Counted from the first letter of the stretch, positions 43,023-55,315 are shown. The stretch is DNA of 64,000 bases from Nitzschia sp. DOCU1 (GCA_951394045.1 OX595985.1:1736001-1800000); one strand, 5' to 3'. A program made the numbers and translations. Notes: generated by a model from the letters alone, not told the origin.

Positions 43023-43956
43023 ATGAAGATCTCGTTGACTGTTGCCATTTTGAGTGCTACCTTGGGCGTGTCGTCGGCATTTGTCCCCATGGCGCCCCGT
43101 TCTTCCTTCGCGGTGTCGACGACCATGGCCACCGCCGAGGCTACCATGGCAGAAAGCGGCGTCCCCCCTGCCACTAGCGAGTCGAGTGATACAGCAGATG
43201 TCGAAATTCCCACCAATCTGCCCAGCGACTGCGGCATGGATTACATTCCCTTAGCAACCATGTTGGCCACCGGCCAGCTGGCGGAGGCTGACCAGGTGAG
43301 TATGAAAGGAATGCGTCTAGTAGCGCCTCCTTCCTGAAAGCTGATGCAATACAAATCTGACATATGTCTACCTTTTCTACTTCGAATTTCTAGTTCACTC
43401 GAGATGCATTGATTACTATTTCGGGTGCTCGTGCCAAGAAACGAGATTTTGTTTACTTCACCGACGTTAAGAACATTCCTAGCACCGACCTTGCCACCAT
43501 CGAACGGCTATGGAATCAATTTTCGGGTGGTAAATTCGGATACTCGGTACAAAAGGTACGTCCTTGCCTTAGAGAAACCGGCGCCCTTGTTATCGAGGGT
43601 CTCAGTCGGGAGAACGGCGACGTTCGACAGCAGTCGACGACAATTCGTCCAATGTTGATTCCTTAGTTCTCATCGTGCGCCCATCTCGACGTTTTCTTCG
43701 TAACCTAAAACAGAAAAAGTGGAAGCAATCAAAGGAAGATTTCGAAGTCTTTTGCCGTAAAATTGGTTGGACGACGACAGATGGGGAAGTGGAACGAAAG
43801 AAGCGTTGGTTTGGTGCTTCCGAGTTTATTTATGATGTCAAGAAGGCGCCAGAGGGACATTTGCCATTGACGAGTGCACTTCGGGGGACATCGTTGATCA
43901 AAAATTTGTTGAACCATCCCGTTTGGGACAATGATGACTGGATGAAGGCGCCATAA
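43023..43956 (+). CDS. GUN4: GUN4-domain protein, plastid-targeted tetrapyrrole regulator
   Basis: A 225-residue protein; GUN4 binds protoporphyrin IX and Mg-protoporphyrin and stimulates Mg-chelatase at the entry to chlorophyll synthesis. Exons are 43023-43295, 43394-43555 and 43714-43956, introns 98 and 158 bp, both phase 0. The signal peptide ends SSAFVPMAP, a textbook complex-plastid site, then a Thr/Ala/Ser-rich transit region to about residue 75. The GUN4 domain follows: MDYIPLATMLATGQLAEADQ, TRDALI, LATIERLWNQFSGGKFGYSV, KIGWTTTDGEV and APEGHLP. The motif GHLP and the aromatic residues around it form the porphyrin pocket in known structures. It is convergent with the nucleotide transporter gene. 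Confidence 0.92.
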
Positions 43957-44168
43957 ATCGCTAGTTTTCTGTAAAGTCGAACGTACGCTACCCCTGCAGC
44001 GCAACTTCGAACCACTAAACGCAATTGGTGGATCCGCCAAGAATATAGAATAGCATTTTGATCGTTCTAGTTTCGTCTCTATTAGCTTCTGATGAATGCT
44101 ACGTGTTGACAGTTCTGTGGTTGGGGAGAGGAATTTCCCTTCCTCGTCCGTCTCAATTCGGGAAACCT

Positions 44169-46217
44169 TTACGCCGCCTTCACCTGGTCCATTTCGGCTT
44201 CCATGGCATCGTTGAATTGCCCAGCGAGCGAGTTGGCCGCCTTGAACCACAAGAAAATCATTCCCATCAAGACCGCCGCAAAGTACTATAAGAACAGGAA
44301 ATTGTGAGAATACGGTCACTTCGATCTCGAAATCACAAGTGATTGACGAATGAGACGTACCGGCGTGGCCGCGGCCAGACTACCAACGGCAAAGATCAAA
44401 ATTTGTTGGATCAATGCTCCACCACTTTTGCCCAGAGGGTTGCCAATCACATCAATAGCAGCTTTACCCTTGGTCTTCGACTCTTTGTCCAGTGGGATGT
44501 AGGCCATTTCCTTACACGGATCAAAGAGAGCATACTTGGAACTCTTGCTCAAAATGTTTTGAGCCGCTCCTACAAGTACAGCCATCATCAATGGACTAGT
44601 TCCCAGTGCCGCGGTAATAGGATTGAAGAAGTCAGAGAACAAGGTCAAGGCAAAAAATCCTAGCCCCGTGACGCCGATCATGGTGGGCGTGACCAGAGCG
44701 GCGATTCTCCATCCAAACTTGGCAAAGATGGATCGTCCCAGCAACATCATGATAAGAGTGACCGTTCCCGTCGCAGAAGAAAAGTTCCCCATGAAAGCCG
44801 AGTAGTCATTGGGGTTGGGAAATGCTTGCTTGAGTTTGGATTTCCAGCTGACTTCGACAATGTTGATGCAAAGTCCATACGAAATAACCAAGGTCGCCAA
44901 GTCCCGAATATAAGAAGAGCTCATCAAGAACTTGGCAGACTCTTTCATAGTCATTTTGGTCTTCTTCTTGGGGGGCACCGCGGCCGACTTGGCGCCATCC
45001 GATGATGCAGCTTTCATCTTGACGATATTGTCTTGCATGTACTTGTGCGCAGCTACCAATACGCCACCCGAAGCTAGAACGGCGCCCATCAAATAACGAA
45101 GCGAAACAGCCCATGCGTCCACGCCAGGGGCCAATGCGGATCGCATATGAGATACCCATCGCACGTATTGCCCGGAAAAGATCAAGGCCACATTGGCACC
45201 CAAACCAAACAAAGGATCTAAGAATGATTGAAAGGGGAAACACCATGTCAGAATATCCCAAGCTCCCAACACCACAAATTGATACTTGCACCGTACTCAC
45301 AATACTTTTTGGCTTCATCGACGGTAGTAACTTCATTGGCAAAGCCCCAAAACAACACGGACGTCACGACACTCCCCCACATTTCCGCCATGACATAAAA
45401 GAGGGCAAAACTCCAGTTTCGAATAATGGAGAGAGGTGCCGAGAATCCAGCTGGCAAATGACTCGCCAAGGCGTCCACCAATCCATGCGGGTGCAGAAAC
45501 GCCCGGTTCGGATAGATCGACAGGGCAAACAGTCCAAAAAAGGCCAAAAACGGAATGACGCAAGCATAAAAGACCTGATTTTGATCCAAATGATTTGTCA
45601 TACTGGCGTACAAACCGGTAAATGCAATGGCCGTGGGCAAGTTCACATAGGTTTTGATGAAAGGGATGACTTCTGCCCCACTTTTGGGGGCCGTGACCAT
45701 CAAAACATCTTTGGTATCTCTCAGGATTGTGTAATTGAAAAGAATACAAAAGAACATGAGACCCAAAGGAATCAATTTCTTACGCTCATTTTCGGTCGGG
45801 AGAGCCGATTTGATCTAAGAAGAAGATGCCAAAGAGAAGAACAAAGAATGGGTGAGGCGACGAGACTTGTAGGATTTGTTATTCCTCCGACAAAATTGTT
45901 CCTTCAAAACAGAAGATTCGCCTTGAACGAGAAAGATACTGTAAGATTTTGCATATCCATCGACATACCTTCTCCAAGAATCCTTTCTTCCCCGAGGCCC
46001 CACTATCAGCAGAAGCTTCTGACATTTGAATAAGCTTAGTCATCTTTTTCTTGTGGAGAATCTGGGGGGATGGCGTCAATGATGTCCATGATGACGACGA
46101 GGTTGCAACGTCGAAGCCGCTGATGGATCTGTAGGTCTTGGGGGTCGTAAAGGCGAACGAGCTGGTAGCTAGCACCATTAGGCTAAGCGCCCATACGAGC
46201 TTGCTGGAATACATCAT
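44169..46217 (-). CDS. Plastid ATP/ADP-type nucleotide transporter (NTT family)
   Basis: A 578-residue inner-envelope carrier of the NTT (TLC) family, which exchanges or imports nucleotides; diatom members differ in ATP/ADP exchange versus proton-driven import. Exons are 46217-45969, 45814-45301, 45217-44361 and 44285-44169; introns 154, 83 and 75 bp. The signal peptide ends ATSSFAFTTP (plastid site). The mature part begins ERKKLIPLGLMFFCILFNYT and ILRDTKDVL, the NTT signature, then PLFGLGANVALIFSGQYVRW and KYALFDPCKEMAYIPLD. About 11-12 membrane helices are visible. The last exon is 38 codons ending QVKAA. Exact substrate set cannot be read from the sequence. Confidence 0.94.
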
Positions 46218-47294
46218 CTTGCTAATGATATAGTTGTGGGGTGACACAACTTTCTTTCTCTGTCGTTGAAATGAGTTTTGGTTGGTGGTCGGCGATCGAA
46301 GAATCCTTTTCGCTTTTCGCTCATGATCGGCGGCGACGCATGTTGATGGCATGATGATGTTTCGAACGAACGTCCGTGTTTGCGGAGTTCCCATAAGAAA
46401 TTGTGGTCGTCAGCATGTCCGCGAGATTAGTTTGAATTATAACTTTAAAATAAGTTAAGAGTGTTGAGAAAGGATCAATAGAATTAGAAGAATGGTAAAA
46501 TTGTTTCTGAAATATGGGCCTTGGTAAACTGACTCGGGTGTCGCCCCCCTCTACCCGTAGACTGCTTCCACGTGGTTTCACTCCCCATGGCCCCATTGCC
46601 TACTACAAACGAAGTAGTAGTACGTTACAGCAGGGCCTATCCACCCAGAAAATAACTATTTGTTTTGTTCTACCAGCTACTACTAGAGAAGTCGCATCTT
46701 TCCAAATTCGTTGTCTTTACTAATGGACGGCTGAAATGCATCTGTAGTTGATAGACAAAAGGGTTGACTTAGCCGATCAAAGCTATTGACACCCCGAAAA
46801 ACTGTGACGCGCCAAATTTTTTTGCGGCCTGCGGCGGCGGGTGCCAAAGGTACCCAAACCACTGGACGGCAGACGGAAGGACGGAAAAGGGTCGAATTTG
46901 TCGTTTGGCGCTGGCATAGTTGAAGCGGGGTGACCCGAAAATGACCCACGCAAAATGACTATTGGAACGTACGAAGGCAAGACATGGGAACGCATACGTT
47001 CGGTTGTAGTACTAAACTGACGCCATCGAGTGTCCGAGGACCTCCAATTTTGGCGGGAGCTGATGCCGAGGATCTGAAGGTGGTTTTTTGTTGCTCATGA
47101 AAGGAGCCAAAGGTAGTTAGCCGTCGGAACCGAAGCCTCTCGGTTGTTCACATTCATTTTATCGTTTGTGACCTAGAGCAATATCGCTTTGCCCTAGTAG
47201 AAAGCGACTGCTAGCATTTCAGTTGCATCTCCACCCATTCAATCCATAGACAACTTCGACTCTCAAAAAGTCCAATCCATCAATCCACTCAACA
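46218..47294. other. Intergenic, 1.08 kb, divergent promoter
   Basis: Between the nucleotide transporter (minus) and coronin (plus) genes. Only short motif-free frames; no RNA gene or repeat seen. Confidence 0.5.
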
Positions 47295-49023
47295 ATGTTC
47301 AAGATCCGCCAGTCAAAGTACCGTCACGTCTTTTGTGACCAACCGAAACAGGAGGTGAGTTTCGTTGACCTTGATATGCCACCAGCGGTATCAGAGGTGA
47401 CGTGCCTCTGGATGGTCAGCTTTGTTGCAGATTGTTTCATCCAATTGGCCGGAGCTCTTGTTGATGGGGCGAGAATGACTCAGCTGTGGCACCCGAAAAA
47501 GCGACCCCGTCCCTAGCCTGCTATTTGAATGAAACCTTATCTCACCGCTATCTCCTCTCTTGTTTGCCGAATATCTGTTTCTGGTCTGGTTTGTTTGTTT
47601 CTCTTCTATCACGTATCATCATCCTTTGCTTCACTTCTTGGGCAATGCCTTAATCCGAACTTCTCCTTCTCGTCTCGTTGGTGTGCGTGCATCTTTGAAA
47701 ATATTCGTATAGCTTTGCTACACTGGATTCCGAGTTGCTACTGCCACTGGAGAACAACAGTATGTGAAAGCATCCACTAAATACTGGTCAGTTGCCATGT
47801 TTGGAGGTGGAGGTCCCCTCGTAGTAGGTCGTCACGATCGCCCTGGACGTTTCGAAGACGGAACCAGCCCTATCCTAAAGGGTCACACTGGAGCGGTCAT
47901 TGATATGGATTGGTCTCCGTTTGATGATTCCTTGTTGGCTACTGCTTCGGAAGATTCCACCATCAAACTGTGGAGCATCCCCGACTCGTGGGAACCTACT
48001 GACGAAAAGGGAATTGGTAAGAAGGGAACAGACTTTACAGATGTCATGGTGGATTTGGAAGGGCACAATAAGAAAGTTCAGTTGATTCGATTCCACCCCA
48101 CGGCCAACAACACTTTGTTGAGTTGCAGTGGAGACTATACCGTCAAGGTTTGGGACGTGGAGACCGGCGTTCCTGTCGTTAGCTACGATGAGTGCTCCGA
48201 TATGTTCCAAGACATTATTTGGGATGTGCGAGGAGACACCTTTGCGGTTTCGAACAAAGACAAGGCCGTCCGTATCGTTGATGGAAGATCTGGAAAGGCG
48301 ACAACTACACTTGAAACCGTCCACGAGGGTGCCAAGAGTATGAAACTGTCCTTCTTTGGCGAGTCGGGAAAGATTTTGACGACAGGCGCCTCCAAGCAGT
48401 CTGGACGTGAAATGAAGGTTTGGGATTTGAAAAATACTTCTAAGCCTCTACACGTAGAAGCCGTCGATACTGCCTCGGGTGCTTTGATTCCTCTCTACGA
48501 TCAGGATACAAAGGTATTGTACCTGTGTGGTAAGGGAGACGGTATTATTCGATTGTACGAATTCGAAGACGCCGATCCTTTCCTTCACAAGTTGAACGAT
48601 GGATTCCGCTCCACTTCCCCCGGAAAGGGATACTGTGCTGTTCCCAAGAGAGGTCTCGACATTATGGCTTGCGAGACCATGCGTATCATGAAGTTGACCA
48701 ACAAGGAGGGCATTCATCCTTTGGCTTTCACCGTGCCACGAAAGTCCGACGCCTTCCAAGACGACATTTTCCCTCCGGCTCCAGCGCCGATCCCGGCCCA
48801 CACATGTGCCGAGTGGAAAGCTGGAAGCAGTAAACTCCCCATCACAATGGCATTGGACCCGCAGTCCATGTCAAAGAACCCGGCTGCCTCGTCGCCCAAG
48901 AGGAAGTCAGCGTTCAAGACGGTGCCCATGTTGAGCAAGGAAGTGGACTCACTCAAGGAGCACATCAAATATTTGGAGGGTAAACTCAAGGATGCTAAAA
49001 TTGACTTCAAATCCTTGGATTAA
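47295..49023 (+). CDS. Coronin, actin-binding WD40 protein
   Basis: Short coronin of 456 residues that binds F-actin and the Arp2/3 complex. Exon 1 (47295-47354) encodes only 20 residues starting MFKIRQSKYRHVF, the diagnostic coronin N-terminus; exon 2 is 47713-49023. The 358-bp intron is the longest in the window. Exon 2 starts at LCYTGFRVATATGEQQYVKA and carries the beta-propeller (KGHTGAVIDMDWSPFDDSLL, SEDSTIKLWSIP, LEGHNKKVQLIRFHPTA) and the coronin extension PRKSDAFQDDIFPPAPA. The C-terminal 30 residues (VDSLKEHIKYLEGKLKDA) form the trimerising coiled coil. The family assignment is firm. Confidence 0.94.
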
Positions 49024-49411
49024 GTATCCAATGGACGATGATTCCACCGAAAAAATGTTTCTGGGGGTCATTCGCCGCCAGAATGCTCTACGCCGTCTTT
49101 CACATGTTGTTGTCTCTTTTGTTTCCTCACTTGATAAACATCTAAGGACGCCATATAAATTATTCTAGTACCTGGGAGTGCAGTCTCATTTCGATGCAGC
49201 CTGTATCATCGTTGCATAGTAGACAAACACAACGGGAAGGTTGTCGGTGGGTGTACCCGCTGGCAACGGCCAGAAGTCGATCGACTACTTGGATTTTCAT
49301 TTTTCATAAGCCCTACTTTTGGCGGGAAGGCTCCCCGCTCGCCCGCCGGTCGACCGGCGGAATCGGGAGAAGCGAGATCTTTTGCTTCGCCACAAAACCA
49401 CATCTTTTCGG
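49024..49411. other. Intergenic, 388 bp
   Basis: Between coronin and the ThrE-like gene, same strand. Nothing recognisable. Confidence 0.5.
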
Positions 49412-51466
49412 ATGTCACGTCGTCGATGCCATCATGTTGTAGTTTCACTCGTGGGCTTCTCAACCCTGTCGCAGCTATTCCGTCTTTGTCGTCGTCAACG
49501 ACGACTTACAGCCATGATTTCTAGTAGCACACAAGAACGAAGGCATTTACTTGCTCGTAACAACAACAAGATGATGGACAACGACGAAGAATCATCCAGA
49601 CTGCCCGTCCCAGCAACAGTATCGGAAGAAGCACCTATGGGTCGGCGTTTTCATGTCATTCGAGATACGGCTGCCAAGTACAGTTGGAGAAAGTTTTCTC
49701 CCAGCGCAAGTAATCCATTCAGGTTTCTTACATGGCTGGTACGAGGATTTTCCAACGACGTTTCATTGACGGAATCAGAAGTGGAAGAAAATTTCCGTAA
49801 GCTCGCTCGAATGTTGTTGCTACTGCGAGAATACGAGGCGAGATTTGGACTTCCCGAAATGGGAACTGCCAAAGATCAACAAGATGTCTTGCAGGAGTTA
49901 TGCAGCCACCTGTATGAAGGTGGTACTCCCATTTGGGTATTGCAGCCAGTCATGGAGCGCGCCGCCTTTGGATTGACGGGTGCCAAAGGAGTGGACTTTT
50001 GTATTTTTCCTCGATCGGCATTTATCTTTGCACCGTCGTCCGGTGCGACAACAATGTTTCGGCTAGAGAGAGGATTCTATATGCACAAGGCAACCTTGTT
50101 TGAACGTGTCTTGGTGCGACTGGCGTCGTTTGGAACAAATACAGAGACGGTGCATTCGATTCCCAGCCAATTCCCTCGACCAGAACTGTTCCGTCATCCA
50201 CCTCGTGGACAATCGGTCAAAATGACCAAGCCTCGTGAAGAACTGGCCCAAGAAATCCTTGATTTAGCATCCGAAGGAACGGGTCTCTTTTTCTACACGC
50301 ACGCCAAGGACTATCCATCATCGAAACATGCACGAGATAGTGGCATGATCGTTGATAATTTTTGGCAAGTGGAAGATTCCATCAAGGAGCTTTTCAAGCG
50401 ACTAGCTGCCATGGAAGCCGAAATCTCGATTGATGCCGCTCTAGACCAGCTACAAAGTCACGACAAAAAATTCTATCCACAAAGTGCGGTATTGGGGGCT
50501 CGGGTAGTTGCTGCAATGGGAGCCACAGGTCTATGGTTTGGAGGATCCTGGTATGATATCCTTGTTTCGGGATTTCTAGCATTTTTTGTGGCTCTAGCTC
50601 AAGGATCCAGTGTCTGGAAACACGAGCGACTCATCTTTGAAGTCATTATCAGTTTGGTGGTCGGTTTGTCGGCTGGTCTCATTTCCCTAAGCTTTCCCGA
50701 TAAGACTTGTTTCGGTGCCATGGCCGTCGGATCGATTGTAGACATTCTACAAGGATTCAAAGTTGTGTATGCGGTTATGGAGCTCATGTCCAAGCATACA
50801 TTGTCAGGCGGGGCCGACTTTATGGAAGCTTTCTTGTTTACTGGCTTGATTGCATCCTTTCTTAAATTTGGGCAGTATCTTGCAAGTTCGATATTGGGAG
50901 TTCAAGAATCCGTCGACCTGGCCGCCAGTGCGTGCGTAGAGCCAATTGGAGAACTCTGGTATTTCTTGCTCGTTCCCATTTCTGCCTTGATGTGGGCCTA
51001 CCTTTTTACGCCGCGCTTCTCGGATCTCATGAGCATGGCATTGCATGGAATCCTTTCCTACTCGGTATACTACGGAATGGAAAAATCGACGGGGCAAGAG
51101 ACTTTGAGCACCTTTTGTGCGGCACTGAGTGTCACGTTTAGTGCTGGGATTGTTTCACGATTTACCGGCCGGCAAGCTTTGGGGGATACCGTCACAGGAC
51201 TCTACGCCCTTGTCCCAGGTGCCTATTTGGCTCGAGGACTTTTTGAAGCGGCCGCATCCAATAGTATCAGTCCAGATCTCATGTACAATATTGTTGTCAA
51301 CTCGGTGGTCATTGGACTGGGTGGTTGGGCAGGGACCATGTTCTGTAGCCCTACCCATCTGGGTACAAACCACGGTCTAATCAACCAGAATCGATCTTCA
51401 CGAAGTAGTCGACGCCAGTGGCGGACTTCTACGTCCTTGGAGGCATCACCCATGCTCTTCTTCTAG
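49412..51466 (+). CDS. ThrE-like (DUF1212) multi-pass membrane protein
   Basis: A 684-residue protein related to bacterial threonine/serine exporters and yeast pheromone-regulated Prm10. The ATG at 49412 is the first in frame. Residues 1-90 are basic and low-complexity. The soluble ThrE half spans about residues 120-350 and contains LARMLLLLREYEARFGLPEM and YEGGTPIWVLQPVMERAAFG. The membrane half has about ten hydrophobic segments (residues 380-650), with KTCFGAMAVGSIVDILQGFK, and near the end ALVPGAYLARGLFEAA, the motif of the second ThrE domain. One exon. Which membrane it occupies and what it carries are not known for eukaryotic members. Confidence 0.85.
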   Translation: MSRRRCHHVVVSLVGFSTLSQLFRLCRRQRRLTAMISSSTQERRHLLARNNNKMMDNDEESSRLPVPATVSEEAPMGRRFHVIRDTAAKYSWRKFSPSASNPFRFLTWLVRGFSNDVSLTESEVEENFRKLARMLLLLREYEARFGLPEMGTAKDQQDVLQELCSHLYEGGTPIWVLQPVMERAAFGLTGAKGVDFCIFPRSAFIFAPSSGATTMFRLERGFYMHKATLFERVLVRLASFGTNTETVHSIPSQFPRPELFRHPPRGQSVKMTKPREELAQEILDLASEGTGLFFYTHAKDYPSSKHARDSGMIVDNFWQVEDSIKELFKRLAAMEAEISIDAALDQLQSHDKKFYPQSAVLGARVVAAMGATGLWFGGSWYDILVSGFLAFFVALAQGSSVWKHERLIFEVIISLVVGLSAGLISLSFPDKTCFGAMAVGSIVDILQGFKVVYAVMELMSKHTLSGGADFMEAFLFTGLIASFLKFGQYLASSILGVQESVDLAASACVEPIGELWYFLLVPISALMWAYLFTPRFSDLMSMALHGILSYSVYYGMEKSTGQETLSTFCAALSVTFSAGIVSRFTGRQALGDTVTGLYALVPGAYLARGLFEAAASNSISPDLMYNIVVNSVVIGLGGWAGTMFCSPTHLGTNHGLINQNRSSRSSRRQWRTSTSLEASPMLFF

Positions 51467-52127
51467 CATGGTAGGACTTTTATTTTGGTGTGCCGTTTCA
51501 TGAGAGAGACGAAGAGGAAGACCCTGCAGAAGGAGCCTCCATCGGACCAAGTTTCACTACATGCTCAAAATCGACTGGAATGCAATAGCGAACGATGATG
51601 ACGAGGAATCTATTTAAACAAAACTTGCTAGGCATCGAAGGAACCACACATCTCGAAGCAATACATGCCGTCAAGAATGCACAGCAATATGTATAAGTAC
51701 AATTCATGCAGCAACGCAATAGGTTCCCGAGACTTCCCAAGCTCCGCGTACTTTGTTGCATATCGATTTCATCAAAAGAGAACATTCAGCAGGAGAGGAG
51801 AACTTTCTCGTGGTCGAATCGTAAGCCTCAATGTCAATGGTATAGCGCGGTCATAGACTTTTCGGAAGAAAAATCTTACAAAGGCGAAACTATTCGCCGA
51901 ATCCTCTTGTGCGAACCAAGATTTATTACACATGATTAACGCCTCGAATGAGTGGTACAAATAATTTCGGACTTTTCCAGTCCATCGGGAGCCGGCCGCG
52001 CCGATAGATGGGTTCGTTGGCGTCTTGGCAACATCATCATGCAGCGGTGGCTCTCGTGAATAGTAAAATCGTTGTTGCCGGAAAGCGGTACGTTGCTCAT
52101 AAAACGAAACGCTACAATCAAAAACCG
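51467..52127. other. Intergenic, 661 bp
   Basis: Between the ThrE-like gene and the surface protein gene, same strand. The surface-protein frame is open from an ATG at 52008, but the signal peptide starts later. No RNA gene or repeat seen. Confidence 0.5.
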
Positions 52128-55100
52128 ATGATGATGCAACGACAACGCAACTCATTCAGCATGCGGGCTTTAGTGGGAGTGCTGTTTCGTCTCCTTGTTG
52201 CTGCATCGTTGTTGCGGGGAACATCGGCAGCAAACTTGGAAGAAATTTGGAATTTCAGTGCTCCAGCGTTACAAGACCCCTTACTCGATCGTAAGTCTTC
52301 ATTGGATACAGTTGCTGAGTTTGTGGCGAGTCCCTCGACGACGAGTGTCTAAGATTGTATCATTTTTTTGCCCCAACAAGCCAATGGATTACGAATTAAC
52401 ATCATCTATAACGTGAGTGATTTCATTATTCCTTCGATGGTTGTCTACAATGTGTCCAATTGGGATTGCAATGTCAGCGTCGAAGAGTGGTTCGTGCCCT
52501 CTTTGATTTCACCTCCTGCCGACTTTGTCCAAGGCGATGGTACCGGGGCTGGAACAATTGAGGTCGAAATCAACGTGGACCCCGATAACTTTGAGAGTGC
52601 GACCGGAGATGTTGCATCCTACTGGCAGCAAGACAGTCAAGAACGTTATGAAGTCAAGTTTTGCCTCTTTTCTGGTGTACAAACCATGGAAGAAAATCCC
52701 ACCGTGGTCGACTCTTCCTACACTCAAATCGCGGTAACATATGACTTGACAGATGGGTTTGCTCTCACCCTCTCGGTGTCCCCGGTGCGTAATGAAGAAA
52801 ACGCCGAAAACGCCTACGGCCCAGAGTAAGTACACACCGTATGCATCCATCGCTACTACGTAGTATGCTTACAGCTTTCGTTCACCGTCACAGAGGATTC
52901 TTTTGCGATAAGGACGGAAATCCCTTGACCGAAGATCAAAAGAAATTCCTAGGTGCTCCAGGGGCCGAACTAACCGTATGCGTCATTCCAAACGAAAGGG
53001 CTAGAAACGAGGGCTTTGGATTGGATAAGATCAATGAGTTCACTTGGGTTCGGACTGATGAAAACGGGGGGAGTGTGGAGCAGGTTGCTGTCCAGGATGG
53101 TCAAATTCCGGGTGACGGTCTGACCCAAATGGTGTGCGACGACAGCGGATGCAGCTTCGTCACCATGCTCAAAGCTGACTTTTTCGTAGAGTCCATCAAT
53201 GTTGATTGTCTTCGCCCGGATCCCACGTGGTGTGCTGGGAACGAACATGATCAATACTACGAGATTGATTGCGACGGAGACGGATTGATCGACCAATTTT
53301 GCTACAATCAAATCACAAATGAGAGCTGGCTCTTGTCGTCTCTTAGCAATTGTAATCAACGGTTTGGAGTGGCTTCGTTGGGGCCAACTTGTCCTGCGTT
53401 GTTGGATTTTAAGTGCCCACGTCCCGAAGCCCCGTGGTGCGGTGGTCAGTACCAACGCTACTACGAGGTGGACTGTGATGGAAGCGGTGGCCCCACTGAC
53501 CAGTACTGCTATGATATGTTTCAGGACGCTGCATGGTGGATCCAATCGTCCAACAAGGGTTGTGTTACACAATACGGCGAAGGATCGTCTGCTCCTGATT
53601 GTCCTATCGTTCGATATGCACCGATCATGTCCCAATTGAACGGATGGATGGATCAATGCGGATATTGTTTCGCCAATGAGCAAGAGATGTACAACCAGGG
53701 CCCCGAAGTTGTCCTAGACAGCGATCCCAATACAAAATGGTTTTCGAAAAACACAGTAGCGTGAGTATTCCGAACCATATCGCAAAGAATCGCGTCATGC
53801 CAAACAAATATATGCCTAACTTTTCCCTTTCTGCAGATACATCGAGTTTAATTTCAATGAACCCGTCCAGCGAACCATTGTCGCATACCAGGTGACCTCG
53901 GCCGACGTTCAAAGTCGTGATCCAAAAGAATTTGCCCTTCAGGTCATGACTTGGGAAGATCAATCCAAGTTTGTGACATTGGACACTCAGCGATACGACT
54001 TTCCAAGCCGCATGCAGGCTTCGAGGTTTCCGCTCACGCCCTTTACTGGTAATATCAAGACCATTCGTTTGTCGATCAGTAAAACTTATGGACAGAACGG
54101 AGAAGTAGCACTTGCCGAGTTCCAAGTTTTTGAGGAACTGGTCGATGCGCTTGAGACTTCGGTAGAAAGGATGAGACCAATCTTTTGGAAAACAAAAGGG
54201 TCCATGGGCCAGTGTGGATGGTGCGGTACAGTCATTCAACAGCAAAATAATCATCCGCCCGAAGTTGTCTATGACGGGAGCCCAAACACAAAATGGTTCA
54301 CCCAAAACACAAACGGGTAAGTAGCAATCCTGTAACTATTACAATCTCGAGTTGCTAATGAAAATGCGAAACAAGTCTCACCTTTTTCACTCCGCCACCT
54401 TCTTCTCCTCTGACAGATACATTGAATTCACGTTCAGCCAGCCTACAACCCGAACTATAGTCGCATACAAGATGACGACAGGTGATGACTTGCAGCGTCG
54501 CGATCCAAAAGACTTCGCCCGTCAGGTCATGACTTGGGAAGATCAATCCAAGTTTGTGACATTGGATGAGCAATTATATAGATTTGCATCTCGCAAGCAG
54601 ACCGTGATATTTAACCTTGCGGTTCCCTTTGTTGGTAACATCAAGACAGTACGTTTGTGGATTCGGGACATTTGGGACGGCACACAATCTCAAGAATGCC
54701 AGCTGGCCGAATTCCAAGTTTTTGAGGAGACAACTACTTCATTGAGCCGACGTCTCAACTCGCCTGCTCAAGTTGATCAAGGCTGGCGTGAAGTTGACGA
54801 TTCCACCAGTGGTGGTGGTGCAATGCGAAAACGACGAAACAGCAACCAGGTAGTAGCTGCCGTGTCGTCGAGCTCTCCCATCCAAGAATCGCGCAGTCTT
54901 CAACAAACTGGTACCACCACTATTGGAGGCTATGGAGTTGCCACGGTCAAGTTCGGACGACGGCGCTACCTCCGAGATTTATTGACTGGCGAGGAAAGCT
55001 GGGAAGACTTTGAGGAATACCAAGAACGTCTCCTTCAGGTGGAAAGCATTGGGGGCGGCGGCGCCTTTGAATTAGAACTGGAGATCCAACAATTTAAGCG

Positions 55101-55203
55101 ACCCAACTTGTACGCACAGGCATCCTCCGCGCCATCCCCCACCGCAAATGTTGTGGTTTCCATGGCGATTGTTGCTGTATCCAGTGTATTGTTTCTCTGT
55201 TGA
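52128..55203 (+). CDS. Large cell-surface protein with Cys-rich and duplicated discoidin-like domains
   Basis: Model of 913 residues with exons 52128-52290, 52381-52825, 52894-53760, 53837-54316 and 54417-55203; introns 90, 68, 76 and 100 bp, all in frame. A signal peptide (VGVLFRLLVAASLLRGTSAA) opens it; 52161 is an alternative start. Next is a beta-rich region, then two Cys-rich repeats starting CLRPDPTWCAG and CPRPEAPWCGG, each with an aspartate loop (DCDGDGLIDQFC, DCDGSGGPTDQYC) resembling a calcium site. Two tandem F5/8C (discoidin)-like units follow; each has a NTKWF motif, YIEF, a near-identical QVMTWEDQSKFVTLD block and AEFQVFEE. The C-terminus is hydrophobic (VVVSMAIVAVSSVLFLC), likely an anchor. 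Probably a carbohydrate-binding cell-wall or adhesion protein; the ligand is unknown. The domain calls are by pattern. Confidence 0.8.
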
Positions 55204-55315
55204 CAAACATCAACACAGGAATGGTAAAACAAAACCTTTTCAACATGGGGCGTTGACAGTAGTGACAGACAGTGATGCTGAACCTATCTCGCTCCATCTA
55301 GCTAGCAACGCCACC

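Noticed and set aside
45113..46033. 306-codon plus-strand frame
   Set aside because: It is antisense to nucleotide transporter exons and spans two of their introns; no family motifs.
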